Positions 8,557 through 19,091 are shown, numbered from the stretch's first letter. The stretch is 64,000 bases of DNA from Sediminibacterium sp. (GCF_019264485.1 NZ_JAHVAA010000013.1:62001-126000); one strand, 5' to 3'. The notes: generated from the sequence alone by a model not told the origin. Numbers and translations are program-made.

Positions 8557-10101
8557 TTAATAACCCGGATTTTGAGGAATAACCAATTGTGTATTGGTGT
8601 CAATTTCTCGTTGTGGTATGGGAAGCAACAATTTTTCCACTGTAATATTTGCCTGCAACTGTGCCAGTGTTGGGGTAGGGGGCAGGTATAACCTGTAGTG
8701 TGCGTAATATTCGTCGGCATAATGATCTTTGATAGTTTGTTGCGCAGTAATAGTTGTCATAGTTGTATTAAAGCGGACCAAATCAAACCAACGCTGGTTT
8801 TCAAACGCAAACTCTATTCTTCTCTCATTTGACAGTGCCTGTTCAAATTTCGCTACTGATGTAATGGTTGCTGCCGTATAATTGGGTAGGCCTGCTCTTG
8901 GCCTAACACTGTTGATCAGGGAAATACTGGCAGGTGAATACCCCTGAGCTTCTGCCATCATCAATAATATATCTGCATAGCGAAGTATCGGCCAGTCGCT
9001 TTCACCATCATCCACCAAGGTTACAGGAAACAGGTATTTTTTTACATACCACTTGGTAGCTGTCCCCGTACCAAAAGTGCCAATCAATGTAGGCTTTCGC
9101 AAATCCCCATTAGTGGCAGTATCCAAATCGGCAGTTGGATAATTCAATCCATCGCCATCGCCATTTATAACAGCAGAACCTGTACCCAACGGAGCAAATG
9201 TATTCCCAAAATGGGAACCTAAACCAAGACCGCCAGCCTTATAGCGGACTGCAAAAAGTATTTCGCTATTCATTTCATTAGTAATTGAAAACACATTGGC
9301 ATAGTTTGTTTGCAAAGAATAACCGCTATTAGTGATTACATCCTGTAATTGTACAATAGCTTCAGGTTTTCTGTTAAGCGTAAGATAAACCTTGCCCAAC
9401 AATCCTTTTGCTGCCCACAGAGTAGCTCTTCCTTTATCAGCAGCTGCAATCTGGCTAAACTTCAGGGTATTCATAGAAGCAGCAGCTGTAAGCAGATCAG
9501 CTTCAATCAATTTATAAATATCCGCTACTGAAGCACGGTTCATCGTTTTAGCTTCATCCGCAGTAATAGGTTTATGCACCAGGAAAACGCCACCGAATAA
9601 ACGGACAAGATTAAAGTAATGATATGCCCTTATTACCATGGCTTCGCCTGCCAGTTGCTTGCGGTCGGTTTCTGAAATGGGAATAGTGATCGTAGTAAAC
9701 GTCAATGCTCCTGTTGCGGGATCATACACTACGCCTAATTTTTCTAATACAATATTAGTATTGCGGATATTATTATACGTAGCCAACCAATAGTTATAAA
9801 TCTGTTGCTGAGAAGTAGCCGGAATAAACATATCCAGATCACTCAGGTCACGGTTAGCAGAAGCAGTACTACCTGTGCCAGCTACCTTGGCATTGTCGCT
9901 ACGCAGTTCCGTAAACTGCCACTCATTGAATAGTGAAAGCTGCATACCGTTATAACAACCGGTTAAAGCAGATTTTACTTCCGCCAGGTTGGAGTAATAT
10001 GTTGCCGTATTCAGATTAGACTGTGGATACAAGTCAATCGTTTTTTTGCAGGCGAACAAACCAGCGCAGCAAAACAATAAGATAAAATGTATAAGTTTCA
10101 T
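8557..10101 (-). CDS. SusD/RagB-family surface glycan-binding lipoprotein
   Basis: 514 residues. The N terminus is a lipoprotein signal with lipobox LFAC and Cys18, followed by KKTIDLYPQSNL, the usual start of SusD proteins. The N-terminal SusD-like domain contains LTGCYNGMQ. The TPR-rich core includes RAYHYFNLVRLFGG, the C-terminal RagB part includes NERRIEFAFENQRWFDLVRF, and it ends PQNPGY. SusD proteins cap the SusC channel on the cell surface and bind oligosaccharides. Partner of the SusC gene 18 bases upstream; presumed ligand is alginate oligosaccharide, from context. Confidence 0.95.
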   Translation of the reverse strand: MKLIHFILLFCCAGLFACKKTIDLYPQSNLNTATYYSNLAEVKSALTGCYNGMQLSLFNEWQFTELRSDNAKVAGTGSTASANRDLSDLDMFIPATSQQQIYNYWLATYNNIRNTNIVLEKLGVVYDPATGALTFTTITIPISETDRKQLAGEAMVIRAYHYFNLVRLFGGVFLVHKPITADEAKTMNRASVADIYKLIEADLLTAAASMNTLKFSQIAAADKGRATLWAAKGLLGKVYLTLNRKPEAIVQLQDVITNSGYSLQTNYANVFSITNEMNSEILFAVRYKAGGLGLGSHFGNTFAPLGTGSAVINGDGDGLNYPTADLDTATNGDLRKPTLIGTFGTGTATKWYVKKYLFPVTLVDDGESDWPILRYADILLMMAEAQGYSPASISLINSVRPRAGLPNYTAATITSVAKFEQALSNERRIEFAFENQRWFDLVRFNTTMTTITAQQTIKDHYADEYYAHYRLYLPPTPTLAQLQANITVEKLLLPIPQREIDTNTQLVIPQNPGY

Positions 10102-10119
10102 AAATATTTTTTTTGCCGG

Positions 10120-13100
10120 TTAAAAATTAATGTCGAGTCCGAATAAAATTGTTCTTGGCAATGGAAAACCTCCCCGCTGATAACCATCCACCAATGGAGT
10201 GTTATAAGGACCGGAAGTAGACCTTGCTTCTGTATTGATACCCCTGTAATTTTTGGCATTACTGAAAAATAAATTCTGTCCGGAGAAATAAACCCGCATG
10301 GAACTGAGGTGAACTAATTTTGCTACTTTCTGCGGTAGTGTATAACCAACTATCACCTCACGCAAACTAAAATAGGAAGCATCTTCTACCACATAATCTG
10401 TAAGCATCCAGTTAAACCCAATAGTGGAATAAGGCGTTTTACCATCGCCGGGGAACATAGGACTAAGCCAACGATTTTTATTGTAATTTTTATTGTATCG
10501 TTTTGTTTCGTTGTAGTTTGGATCTCCGTTCACCAATTGTCCCCCCTGCACCCCTTGTAATAAGAAGCTAAGATCAAAATTCTTGAAGGTAAAGTTATTG
10601 GTGATCCCCCAGGTAAAATCAGGGTAGGGGGAACCTGTAACTACCCTGTCATCAGCATTAATAATATTATCGCCATTTGTATCCACCAGTTTCAAACCAC
10701 CAGGTACAAACATGTTGCTTAACGGACTGCTAAGTCCTGCAGCCCTTACTCCATCAATCTGGGCTTGCGAAAGCCATACACCGTCTGTTTTATATCCAAA
10801 GAACTGAACTAACGGGCCACCCACCTTATTTAAATAAAGTTCGGTTCGTTCTCCCTGGTTTAGCAGAAATGTCTCGGCGCCCAATTCCAACACCTTGTTT
10901 TTATTGTGTGCTATATTAGCAGAAGTTGTCCATTTAAAATCTTTCTTTTTGATATTAGTAGTGGTAATCTCAAATTCAATTCCCCGGTTCTGCAAACTGC
11001 CAATATTGTTCCAATACTGCGGGACTCCCGTAAAAGCTAATGTAGATTGCCGCTGCAATAGTTTATCTGTTTTAGATTGATAAACATCAATAGAGAATGT
11101 TACTGCATTTTTAAACAAGGCCACATCTAATCCACCATTGTATTGGAAAGTTCTTTCCCAGGTAATATCTGGGTTAGCTAAAATATCTCTTGATGGTGTT
11201 TGCCCTACAGTACTAACACCAGTGCCTGATCCTAAAGGATAATTAGCAGCATATAAAAGATCAACAAATGCAAAATCAACAATACGATTATTACCAGTAG
11301 CTCCATAACTGGCCCTCAGTTTCAGGTTACTCAGCCAGTTGACTTTTTCCATAAATTTTTCCTGCGTAACCACCCATCCAAGTGATACCGACGGAAAATA
11401 TCCCCATTTGTTTCCTGGTGCAAAATAAGAACTGCCATCTGCCCGATAACTGGCAGAAAGGAGATATTTATTTTTAAAGCTGTAAGAAACACGACCGAGG
11501 TAAGAAAGTAAGCCTATTTGATTTCTCAGGTTGAAAGTAGCTGTTTTTGCCTGATCAATCAGCAGGGCCGTATTCAGTGTTGTAATATTATCACTGGGGT
11601 AATCCAGCCCTGTCGTTTGTTCATCTGTAATTTTTGTTTTCTGAGCGGTAAAGCCTGCTAATACATTAAAAGTATGATCTTTTATTACTTTATTATAAGT
11701 GAATGTATTTTCAGATAAGAGATCCATAAAAAGGCGGTTGGTGTAAACTCCCCTGTTCACATCACCATCCCTGTTAGAATTTCTTTTTGCAAAATCTAAT
11801 CCTGTAGTATAATTAATATATACACTGGCCAGAGTTTTAAAGTCAAGCCCTGGTAAAATATTAATTGTCATATCGCCGGAAGTTTGCAACCGGTAATCGT
11901 TGGAAGTGATTGTTCTTGTTTCCATTACCGACTTGGGTGTATTATTGCCGGTATTAAAAGGATCGAGGGCTGATGTGCTGGTATAGATAGTACCATCAGG
12001 CATTGGTCCACTATAAATCCTTCCATTAAAATGTCTTGCCTGCACAAAATCACCAACTTTAATATTGGCCCATAGAGGCACCTGCGTTACAAAAGCAACA
12101 GTTGCCGGTGTATGATAAACAGGAAGGAAAGACTGGAAACGAACAAAATCAATATATCCAACAGAAGGTCTTTCTCTTTTTATATAAGAAGGATTAAAAT
12201 TAAAATTGAATTTTATTTTTTTACTTAACTGAACATCCAGTTTGGTACGAAGGCTGAAACGATCATATTCACTGTGATACATCATGCCCTGGTCTTTCTG
12301 ATAACCACCGGAAATAAAATATTTTACTTGCCTGTTGCCACCAGCAACACTTAGTTGCAGATTACGAACAGTAGCATTACGAAGTGCCTGATCCTGCCAG
12401 TCGGTAGGATAACCAACAATAGAATTCTCTACGATATATGCAGCCCTTTCATTATTTGCAATGATAGCTGTACCAGTTGGCGGAGGAATGCTGGGATCTT
12501 TTGCTTTCAACGATGCTTCATAAAATAAGAGGTTAGTATATTCTGTAGTGGTAAGCATCGGATACCTTTCATACGCCGTTTTAGAGCCATTTGAAAATTT
12601 AAAAGAATATTTTGGTTTATCTGCTTTACCACTTTTAGTAGTGATAATGATTACTCCGCTGGCACCTCTTGAACCATAGATAGCGGCTGAAGCAGCATCT
12701 TTCAATACTTCTACTGATTCCACATCCGCCATATTTACAAAGGCCAATCCATCCGGTACAGGGTGGCCATCCACTACTACCAATGGGTTAGCACCGGCGT
12801 TAATAGAACTCAAACCCCTTACTCTTATTTTTGGGTCAGCACCTGCTTCTGAATTGATATTTTGAATTTGCACACCTGCTATTTTTCCCTGTAGCGCCTG
12901 GTCAAGTCTTGAAACAGGTGTTTCATCCAGTCTGTCATTTTTAAATTTAGATACAGCCCCGGTGAGATGCGATTTTTTTTGTGTACCGTAGCCAATTACC
13001 ACTACCTCATCCACCGCTACTACTGCCGGCACTAAAGAAATATCAATAGTAGTCTTATCGCCAATTAAGATAGTTTGAGTGGTAAAACCTACATAGGAAA

Positions 13101-13320
13101 AAATTAGCGTTGATGTGTTTTTATCCACAGAAATGGAATAGGTGCCATCTGCCTTACTGGATGAGCCACCTTTTTGTTTATCTGCAAGAATATTTACTCC
13201 CTGCATAGGTTCATTAGTAGCCTGGTTAAGTACCTTACCGGTAACCACCTTCTTTTGTGCCATCGCTGTACTACCAAACAGCAAAAGCAAGAAAAACAGC
13301 AAGCAATTTGATTTTTTCAT
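10120..13320 (-). CDS. SusC/RagA-family TonB-linked outer membrane transporter
   Basis: 1066 residues with a signal peptide (about 1-21), a carboxypeptidase-regulatory-like domain (VVTGKVLNQATNEPMQGVNI, about 24-105), a TonB-box-like stretch DEVVVIGYGTQKKSHLTGAV, a plug domain (VRGLSSINAGANPLVVVDG, ASAAIYGSRGASGVIIITTK) and a large beta-barrel ending FGLDINF. It imports alginate oligosaccharides into the periplasm with energy from TonB/ExbBD. It has no N-terminal STN signalling domain, so it should not signal to an anti-sigma factor. It is the only intact SusC in the window; remnants of at least one other susCD set are present nearby. Confidence 0.96.
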   Translation of the reverse strand: MKKSNCLLFFLLLLFGSTAMAQKKVVTGKVLNQATNEPMQGVNILADKQKGGSSSKADGTYSISVDKNTSTLIFSYVGFTTQTILIGDKTTIDISLVPAVVAVDEVVVIGYGTQKKSHLTGAVSKFKNDRLDETPVSRLDQALQGKIAGVQIQNINSEAGADPKIRVRGLSSINAGANPLVVVDGHPVPDGLAFVNMADVESVEVLKDAASAAIYGSRGASGVIIITTKSGKADKPKYSFKFSNGSKTAYERYPMLTTTEYTNLLFYEASLKAKDPSIPPPTGTAIIANNERAAYIVENSIVGYPTDWQDQALRNATVRNLQLSVAGGNRQVKYFISGGYQKDQGMMYHSEYDRFSLRTKLDVQLSKKIKFNFNFNPSYIKRERPSVGYIDFVRFQSFLPVYHTPATVAFVTQVPLWANIKVGDFVQARHFNGRIYSGPMPDGTIYTSTSALDPFNTGNNTPKSVMETRTITSNDYRLQTSGDMTINILPGLDFKTLASVYINYTTGLDFAKRNSNRDGDVNRGVYTNRLFMDLLSENTFTYNKVIKDHTFNVLAGFTAQKTKITDEQTTGLDYPSDNITTLNTALLIDQAKTATFNLRNQIGLLSYLGRVSYSFKNKYLLSASYRADGSSYFAPGNKWGYFPSVSLGWVVTQEKFMEKVNWLSNLKLRASYGATGNNRIVDFAFVDLLYAANYPLGSGTGVSTVGQTPSRDILANPDITWERTFQYNGGLDVALFKNAVTFSIDVYQSKTDKLLQRQSTLAFTGVPQYWNNIGSLQNRGIEFEITTTNIKKKDFKWTTSANIAHNKNKVLELGAETFLLNQGERTELYLNKVGGPLVQFFGYKTDGVWLSQAQIDGVRAAGLSSPLSNMFVPGGLKLVDTNGDNIINADDRVVTGSPYPDFTWGITNNFTFKNFDLSFLLQGVQGGQLVNGDPNYNETKRYNKNYNKNRWLSPMFPGDGKTPYSTIGFNWMLTDYVVEDASYFSLREVIVGYTLPQKVAKLVHLSSMRVYFSGQNLFFSNAKNYRGINTEARSTSGPYNTPLVDGYQRGGFPLPRTILFGLDINF

Positions 13321-13351
13321 AACAACAGTTTTAGAGTTTTATAAAATCGTT

Positions 13352-14557
13352 TTAGTATAAAAGGTAAATCCGCAAACGTCCGGCTTTATCACCGGCAAGA
13401 GATGTTACAGCCTCTCTGCATTTTTTACAATTAAAGCGGTCAGCGGCTTCCATAAGTAAAGGGTATCCATCCTCATATTCAAAGTTTTTGATTTGCGGCC
13501 CTTCCCAATTTTTTTCCTGTACTAAATAAGGGCGCAGTACATTAAAAGCTTGTTTCAATGATTTTCCTGAAGGGCTGGTATAATTCCAGAATTCAATCCC
13601 GGTCTCTTCTGACATTTGAGCAATGGTGAAAAAAGCATTCATTACAAATGCTGTGTAATGCAGCGAAATAGTTCTTTCCATTTCCCTGGGAAATTTTCCT
13701 GCATCATCCATTTGCTTATCGAGCCTCTCCCTGGCATTTAATACAATTTTTTTTGCCAGTTCACTATTTTCGGTAAACAAAGCCATAGACAGCCGCTGAG
13801 CATCATACCATGCACCATGATTATTATCGGCGTTCATTTCACTTATTCCATTCTTACTGTTTTGCATCCAGTGCAGGAAATCGGCAAACCATTGCTGCAT
13901 CCCTTTCTGGTCTTTATCACTCCAGTATTTTGAACCCTGCAGCAAGCCAATGGCATCTATCAGTTTTATAAAATGACGTGAATCTATCAGCCCGGCTCCC
14001 CTGCCATCATTAATACCTTTGATGGCTTGCGCAAAATTCAGGTTGGGGTTCATCCTTGTTTCTGTATCTAAAAACCAAACCCTGATTAATTTAGCGGCAT
14101 GCTCTGCGTATACTTTTTCACCGGAGAAATAATAAGCCATTGCCAGAGTGCTTACATCTGCACAAAGTTTTGGCATATATTCCTTGTCTTTATATTCTTT
14201 CACCTCCGGATTTGTTTGTCCATCTTTACGCATATAAGGCAATCCATTGGGTTTGGATGGGTCGGGCCAGTGATAAGGCGCCAGGCTCATGTAATCATGT
14301 TTATCACCACTGGGTGGTGTATTCTTTTTCTCCATCACACTCACCGGGCCGAACTCCAAGGCCTTGTTTGCATCTTTCAATAATAACTTATATGCCGGCA
14401 GAATAAGGGGGTCTTTAGCACTAACCCTGCTTTTATTTTTCTCAAGCATTTGTATGTTCATAGTATAAACTATGGGTCTCATTATTTTATTCTGAGCATT
14501 TGCCAGCGTATTAAAAAATATAAACAAACCAGCAATCAACAATATTCTTTTTTTCAT
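13352..14557 (-). CDS. Alginate-lyase-superfamily protein, PL38/PL5-like
   Basis: 401 residues with a signal peptide (KKRILLIAGLFIFFNTLANA). The block DYMSLAPYHWPDPSKPNG followed by LPYMRKDG and the NADNNHGAWYDAQ motif are characteristic of the Alginate_lyase superfamily with an (alpha/alpha) barrel. In PL5 and PL38 enzymes the asparagine-histidine pair and a following tyrosine take part in beta-elimination. The Bacteroidetes form with the APYHWPDP motif is what has been classed as PL38. Endolytic action in the periplasm is likely. It is encoded 31 bases upstream of susC on the same strand. Family number is my best reading; a different PL assignment within the superfamily is possible. Confidence 0.82.
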   Translation of the reverse strand: MKKRILLIAGLFIFFNTLANAQNKIMRPIVYTMNIQMLEKNKSRVSAKDPLILPAYKLLLKDANKALEFGPVSVMEKKNTPPSGDKHDYMSLAPYHWPDPSKPNGLPYMRKDGQTNPEVKEYKDKEYMPKLCADVSTLAMAYYFSGEKVYAEHAAKLIRVWFLDTETRMNPNLNFAQAIKGINDGRGAGLIDSRHFIKLIDAIGLLQGSKYWSDKDQKGMQQWFADFLHWMQNSKNGISEMNADNNHGAWYDAQRLSMALFTENSELAKKIVLNARERLDKQMDDAGKFPREMERTISLHYTAFVMNAFFTIAQMSEETGIEFWNYTSPSGKSLKQAFNVLRPYLVQEKNWEGPQIKNFEYEDGYPLLMEAADRFNCKKCREAVTSLAGDKAGRLRIYLLY

Positions 14558-14621
14558 ATAACTTGATTCTTAATTAAAGACAGGGAAATTCGAATTTATT
14601 ATAAAAAATATTTTCTGTTTG

Positions 14622-16613
14622 TTACTGCACAGCGCCTTTACTGTAATCCAAAATTTTTATACCCTCTGTTTTCCCCTTCCATTTGTCTGTTCGGAAAGGA
14701 TAAGCTGGCATCCCGGTATTGTTTGTGAGATTTATTTCACCAGGATTATCTGCCCAGGCATAACGAACAGCAACAGGCTTCTTAATTCCACCAGCAGAAA
14801 CAGCAACCGTTTTCTTATCAACTATTTCAGCGTTTGCCCATACAAAATTTTTATCATAACCGGCAATTGCAAAACCTTTTATTTTTTTACCGTTATCTGT
14901 TGTTTGCAAGCCAGCACCCGTAACATCAAATTCAATTAAAATTTTATTACCGACTACTTTCAGGCTTTTATAAACTGGTCCTGATGGAACAAAACTTTTA
15001 ATTCCATACACATTGTATTCTGCTTGTAGTGCAAGTCTTTTGCCTACTTCGTTTTTATATTTTGGGTGGATGTTATCAGCCTCACCTTGCTCTATTGTAC
15101 AAACCATTGAAGTGTATGGCAGCTTCAATACCTCTGATTGTGATTCCCGGATTTCTGCCCATTCTGCATCAGCAGGATTTGCCAATATTTTCTTATAGTT
15201 GGGTAATTGAACATATACAAAGGGAAGTTTTTGATTGTTGAATTTCTTACGCCAGTCTTTAATCATCGTTGCAAATAACTCCCTGTACTGAAAGCCACGC
15301 AGGGCATTGCTTTCGCCCTGGTACCATATAACACCTTTAAATATATAATTAGTTGCAGGGGCAATCATGGCATTGTATAAAATGCATGGAACCTGCCTTG
15401 TATTTAACTGCCTTGCTAATCCTGTTGGCACTACAGTATCCAAACCTATTTTATAGTTCCATTCGCCAGATAGATAAATTTTATTGTTGGATGTTTGTAC
15501 AAACAGTTCATCTGCCTTACCCATGAAACCACCATCATCCCGATAGTTGGTAATACGCACTGTAATAAAATTGCTTCCTTCTTTTAATAAAGATTTTGAA
15601 ATTGGATATTCTCTCTTTTTATTTCTATCATCAAACCGGTGGCCAACTTGCTGCCCATTAATAAAAGTAAAGTCTTCATCAGCCACAGCACCCAATGAAA
15701 TATTTGCATCATTGACAATATCAGCGGCAGTTAATTGAATTTCTTTTTGAAACCAGATAACCCCATCTTTATTTTTTAATGCAGTAATGTTTTCCCAAGT
15801 GGCAGGCATTTTTGCTTTGCTCCAATCTGCATGAAGTTTATTTGCCCAATTGTAACTGGCATTATCGTAACCTGCATCCATTTTATTTACTGTACTAATC
15901 CAGGCGTTAAACCTTTCATTATTTTTCTTTATTTCTTTATTCAAATCCCTTTGTTCAATTTTTGCTGCCGCTTTACCAAAAGTAGGTTCACCAGCAAGGC
16001 CTTCTTTACTTATCCAGCTTTCAATGGTACTGCCGCCATAAGCACTCCACACTAAACCAATAGGTACATTCAAATCTTCATGCAGTTTCTTTCCAAAAAA
16101 ATAAGCCACTGCCGAAAATGCAGCAACGGATGCTGGTGTACATTCTTCCCATTTAATTACATCAGCAGCTTCTTGCAAAGGCTTAACACTGTAATCTTTT
16201 TTAATAGTAAACAAACGGATATTTTTATAACTGGCTTTTGGCATCTCCTCATTGGCATTGCTGGTGTTCATCATTAAAAAGCCCATATTGCTTTGCCCGC
16301 TGCAAAGCCATACTTCACCAATCAAAATATTTTTAAGTACAATTTCATTGTTGCCTTTTAATTTCATTTCATATGGGCCACCTTCTTTCATGGCTGGTAA
16401 CAACAAACTCCATGTAGTGTCTTTTACCACAGCTTTATATTGTTTGCCCATAAAGCTGATGGTTATTTTTTCAGCTTTACTGCACCAGCCCCAAATTTTT
16501 ACGGAAACATTTCTTTGCAGTACCATGTTGCTGCTAACTAATGATGGCAGTTTAATCGTTGCACTTGCAGAAAATATGAAAGTGATGAAGAAAAAAGACA
16601 AAATATATTTCAT
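14622..16613 (-). CDS. Secreted sialate-O-acetylesterase-type carbohydrate esterase (SASA family)
   Basis: 663 residues with a signal peptide. The SGNH-type blocks of the SASA/sialate 9-O-acetylesterase family are clear: LCSGQSNMGF near residue 105 with the serine nucleophile, IWYQGESNA in the middle, and EADNIHPKYKNEVGKRLA near the C terminus with the Asp-x-x-His. A jelly-roll-like insertion sits between the first two blocks. Such enzymes remove acetyl groups from sialic acids, xylan or other glycans. Here, inside an alginate PUL, it is the third esterase and most plausibly deacetylates mannuronate residues. The start codon lies 19 bases after the stop of the collapsed susC/susD remnant. Confidence 0.87.
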   Translation of the reverse strand: MKYILSFFFITFIFSASATIKLPSLVSSNMVLQRNVSVKIWGWCSKAEKITISFMGKQYKAVVKDTTWSLLLPAMKEGGPYEMKLKGNNEIVLKNILIGEVWLCSGQSNMGFLMMNTSNANEEMPKASYKNIRLFTIKKDYSVKPLQEAADVIKWEECTPASVAAFSAVAYFFGKKLHEDLNVPIGLVWSAYGGSTIESWISKEGLAGEPTFGKAAAKIEQRDLNKEIKKNNERFNAWISTVNKMDAGYDNASYNWANKLHADWSKAKMPATWENITALKNKDGVIWFQKEIQLTAADIVNDANISLGAVADEDFTFINGQQVGHRFDDRNKKREYPISKSLLKEGSNFITVRITNYRDDGGFMGKADELFVQTSNNKIYLSGEWNYKIGLDTVVPTGLARQLNTRQVPCILYNAMIAPATNYIFKGVIWYQGESNALRGFQYRELFATMIKDWRKKFNNQKLPFVYVQLPNYKKILANPADAEWAEIRESQSEVLKLPYTSMVCTIEQGEADNIHPKYKNEVGKRLALQAEYNVYGIKSFVPSGPVYKSLKVVGNKILIEFDVTGAGLQTTDNGKKIKGFAIAGYDKNFVWANAEIVDKKTVAVSAGGIKKPVAVRYAWADNPGEINLTNNTGMPAYPFRTDKWKGKTEGIKILDYSKGAVQ

Positions 16614-16632
16614 TATCGTTCTTTTTTTTCTT

Positions 16633-16857
16633 TTAATATCCCTGGTTCTGTGTCATTATTTCACTACTCAAGTCTATTTCGTAGTTGCGGTGATTATTTA
16701 GGTTCCTTTTTACAGTAACAGTTGCCCCTTGCAACGGTTTGCCATCTTCCGCCGAAACAACGATACCGGTTAAGGTAGTTTGTGCAACTACTGAACCCGC
16801 AAAAAAGCAACCGGCTACCAGTATTATACACAAGATTAGAAAAGCAATCTTTCTCAT
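16633..16857 (-). pseudogene. Collapsed susC-susD remnant: SusC N terminus joined in frame to SusD C terminus
   Basis: This 74-codon frame starts as a SusC protein: signal peptide (RKIAFLILCIILVAG to VVAQ) then LTGIVVSAEDGKPLQGATVT, the start of the carboxypeptidase-regulatory-like domain. After VKRN the sequence switches to LNNHRNYEIDLSSEIMTQNQ then GY and stop, which looks like a SusD C terminus (the intact SusD ends PQNPGY). The simplest reading is a large deletion from early susC to late susD that removed a whole susCD pair and left an in-frame junction at about codon 52. It sits 27 bases after the PL17 gene region start side and directly before an esterase gene, as susD normally does. 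The SusC part is clear; the SusD part is shorter and less certain. Confidence 0.75.
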
Positions 16858-16883
16858 ATTCTTAGTTTTTGGGTTTAAAAAAA

Positions 16884-19091
16884 TTATTTAGTTTTATTTA
16901 AAAAATAGGGTCCAGCCCATGAAAATATTTTTCCAGAAATCTCCAGTGAATGTTTTATATCAGCATTATCGTTGTTAACAATAAAAATTTTCCATTCGGT
17001 TCCGTTAGTGAAAATTATTTTCACCACTGAATACTTGTCATTATCTAATTCTGTAGCAATTTCTTTTATGGATGATTGGGAACCTGATGAAGATTCACTA
17101 ACCGGGTTAAAATTTCCATGCGGCTCAATAACCGATACAAACAATTGATTCCTGCCTTTTTTACGGATAATGTATCCTGTTTCCCTTCTTAAATTAAAAT
17201 TGGGATCTGAGGCACCAACCCTTGCTAAGTAAAATGCAGTTTGTTCGTCTGCATTGCTACAGATAGAATAATACGAATTACCGTTTAAAAAAGTTAAGGT
17301 TCCTAAAGAGGTGTTTGTTTTACCGGTAGCTTCTTTCCAGATGTGCTGGTAGCCATTTTTGCTGCCAAGCGGTTGTTGAGTTTCTGTAAAAGCATCGTAT
17401 TTAAAAGAAGTGGCTATTAATTGGCCATTGTACCAGAAAGGCAGGTCGTACTGATGTTCCTCTGCAGAGGCGACTTTAAAAATGTCTATGCAGATTGGCT
17501 TGTTTGATTTTTCATCACTCACCATAAATAAAGTACGTTGCAAAACAACACCTTTGTAGGCATTACTGTCTTTTGCAGATACTACCTGTATCTTATCATT
17601 CAGGCTGCTGAAATATTTTGAGGAATGATAAGAAGAAGCTATGTTCTCTTTACCATCAAATTGCGATTTTTCATCCACCACCATTGTATTATGTGCGATG
17701 GTCTGCATTGCAAAACTTTTATTCTCCGGTAAATACCTGCCGCCATCTTTCTGTTCTACATTTAAAAACCTTGCAGCGCCATAGTCCTGTAAAATTTCAT
17801 TACCATTATCATAGAGCAGCATGTTCAATTCATCGTAGTGGCCATGTGTTAAACCATGTGAAGCATACTTAACAACCAATGTTGCAAGACTTTTAGTATT
17901 GTTGCTTCTTAAAATACTGATACCCCCTTGCTTTCCATCTGCTCCATCTGTATATTCAACAGAGGCGTAAGGGAATTCGGGTAAGCTCCCCTTAAAATTG
18001 CTTATCGCATCTGCTACTTTCATTCCACAACTATTGAGCAGTACTTTTTTCTGTTTTGCAGCAATATTCAGTAATGCCTCGTCTTGTCCATATTCTTTAA
18101 ATGCAATATTGATTGCAAAAACCATTTCGCTGCTGATATAAGTTTTATCTTTAATTGCATCGTTAAGGGAAAAGAATGCTCCATTGGTATTTGTTTGCTG
18201 CAAAGCTGCGTACAACGCTTTCTTTAATATTTGATTTCTATGTTCAAATATTTTTAATTGAGGCCGGTTGTTTTGTAATGCCTCAGCAAATAAATAAAAT
18301 GGCAGTAATGCATACCTTGCATAATAAGGCCCTTCGGTATAATAACCATCTGGAGAAAATAAATTATCTAATTGAGCAATAAAACCACTCTGGCCATCTT
18401 TGTTTGTTCCATATAAAGCCTGTTGTACCATTGTGTCATCACCAATTACCAAACCTGTCATTCCAACTGCTGCACAGGCCCACACAGCATGATTATGAAT
18501 TAAATTGAACCAGTCTTTTAAATCAATGGTTAAGAATTTGCATAGCGGCCGAAAAGCACCATCTTCAATTTTTTTTCTTTGCACTGCATTTGCATAATTA
18601 TAAATGCAGTCATAAGCCATTGCCGAATAGACTAACCAATTAGCATCGTTCAATGCTTGGTGAAATAACCTGCCCGGTGAACTGCCTTTTGCTTGCGGAT
18701 GGTTTTTTAATATAGGTATCAGTTCTGCATATTTCAGTAACATTCCAGTAATAAAGTCAGCATATTTTATTTCTCCGGTTATGGTATAAACCAATCCAGC
18801 ATTATACATAGCTGTGTAATTATTCTTATGCCTGTCGTGTGTATAGCCTCCTGCAGGATCTTTAGGAAAAGGCACATCCATTTTTTCATCAATGGCCTTG
18901 TCAGCAATTTTCTTTGCTTCGTCAAAAGATTTTTTTAATAAAAGCGATTGCTTAACATTTTTTTTAATTAGTATCCCATCTGCATTAGTAATCAATAATG
19001 ATGGGTGCTGATTACCTTGTGCAATTAATTGTGATGGTGAAACCAACATCAGCAGAAATAAAAAAAAGTTAGTAAGCAATCGTTTTAACAT
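16884..19091 (-). CDS. PL17 exolytic oligoalginate lyase (heparinase II/III-like)
   Basis: 735 residues with a signal peptide. The N-terminal alpha-barrel carries Asn200-His201 in LIHNHAVWACAAVG and tyrosines at about 256-257 in YTEGPYYARYA. These positions match the Asn201/His202 and Tyr258 active site described for the PL17 enzyme Alg17c. The C-terminal half is the heparinase II/III beta-sandwich (VKYASHGLTHGHYDELNMLL). PL17 enzymes release unsaturated monouronate from oligoalginate ends, feeding KdgF and the DEH reductase. The PL17 call also fits its neighbours: the SDR reductase lies 8 bases upstream in the operon. Confidence 0.92.
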   Translation of the reverse strand: MLKRLLTNFFLFLLMLVSPSQLIAQGNQHPSLLITNADGILIKKNVKQSLLLKKSFDEAKKIADKAIDEKMDVPFPKDPAGGYTHDRHKNNYTAMYNAGLVYTITGEIKYADFITGMLLKYAELIPILKNHPQAKGSSPGRLFHQALNDANWLVYSAMAYDCIYNYANAVQRKKIEDGAFRPLCKFLTIDLKDWFNLIHNHAVWACAAVGMTGLVIGDDTMVQQALYGTNKDGQSGFIAQLDNLFSPDGYYTEGPYYARYALLPFYLFAEALQNNRPQLKIFEHRNQILKKALYAALQQTNTNGAFFSLNDAIKDKTYISSEMVFAINIAFKEYGQDEALLNIAAKQKKVLLNSCGMKVADAISNFKGSLPEFPYASVEYTDGADGKQGGISILRSNNTKSLATLVVKYASHGLTHGHYDELNMLLYDNGNEILQDYGAARFLNVEQKDGGRYLPENKSFAMQTIAHNTMVVDEKSQFDGKENIASSYHSSKYFSSLNDKIQVVSAKDSNAYKGVVLQRTLFMVSDEKSNKPICIDIFKVASAEEHQYDLPFWYNGQLIATSFKYDAFTETQQPLGSKNGYQHIWKEATGKTNTSLGTLTFLNGNSYYSICSNADEQTAFYLARVGASDPNFNLRRETGYIIRKKGRNQLFVSVIEPHGNFNPVSESSSGSQSSIKEIATELDNDKYSVVKIIFTNGTEWKIFIVNNDNADIKHSLEISGKIFSWAGPYFLNKTK

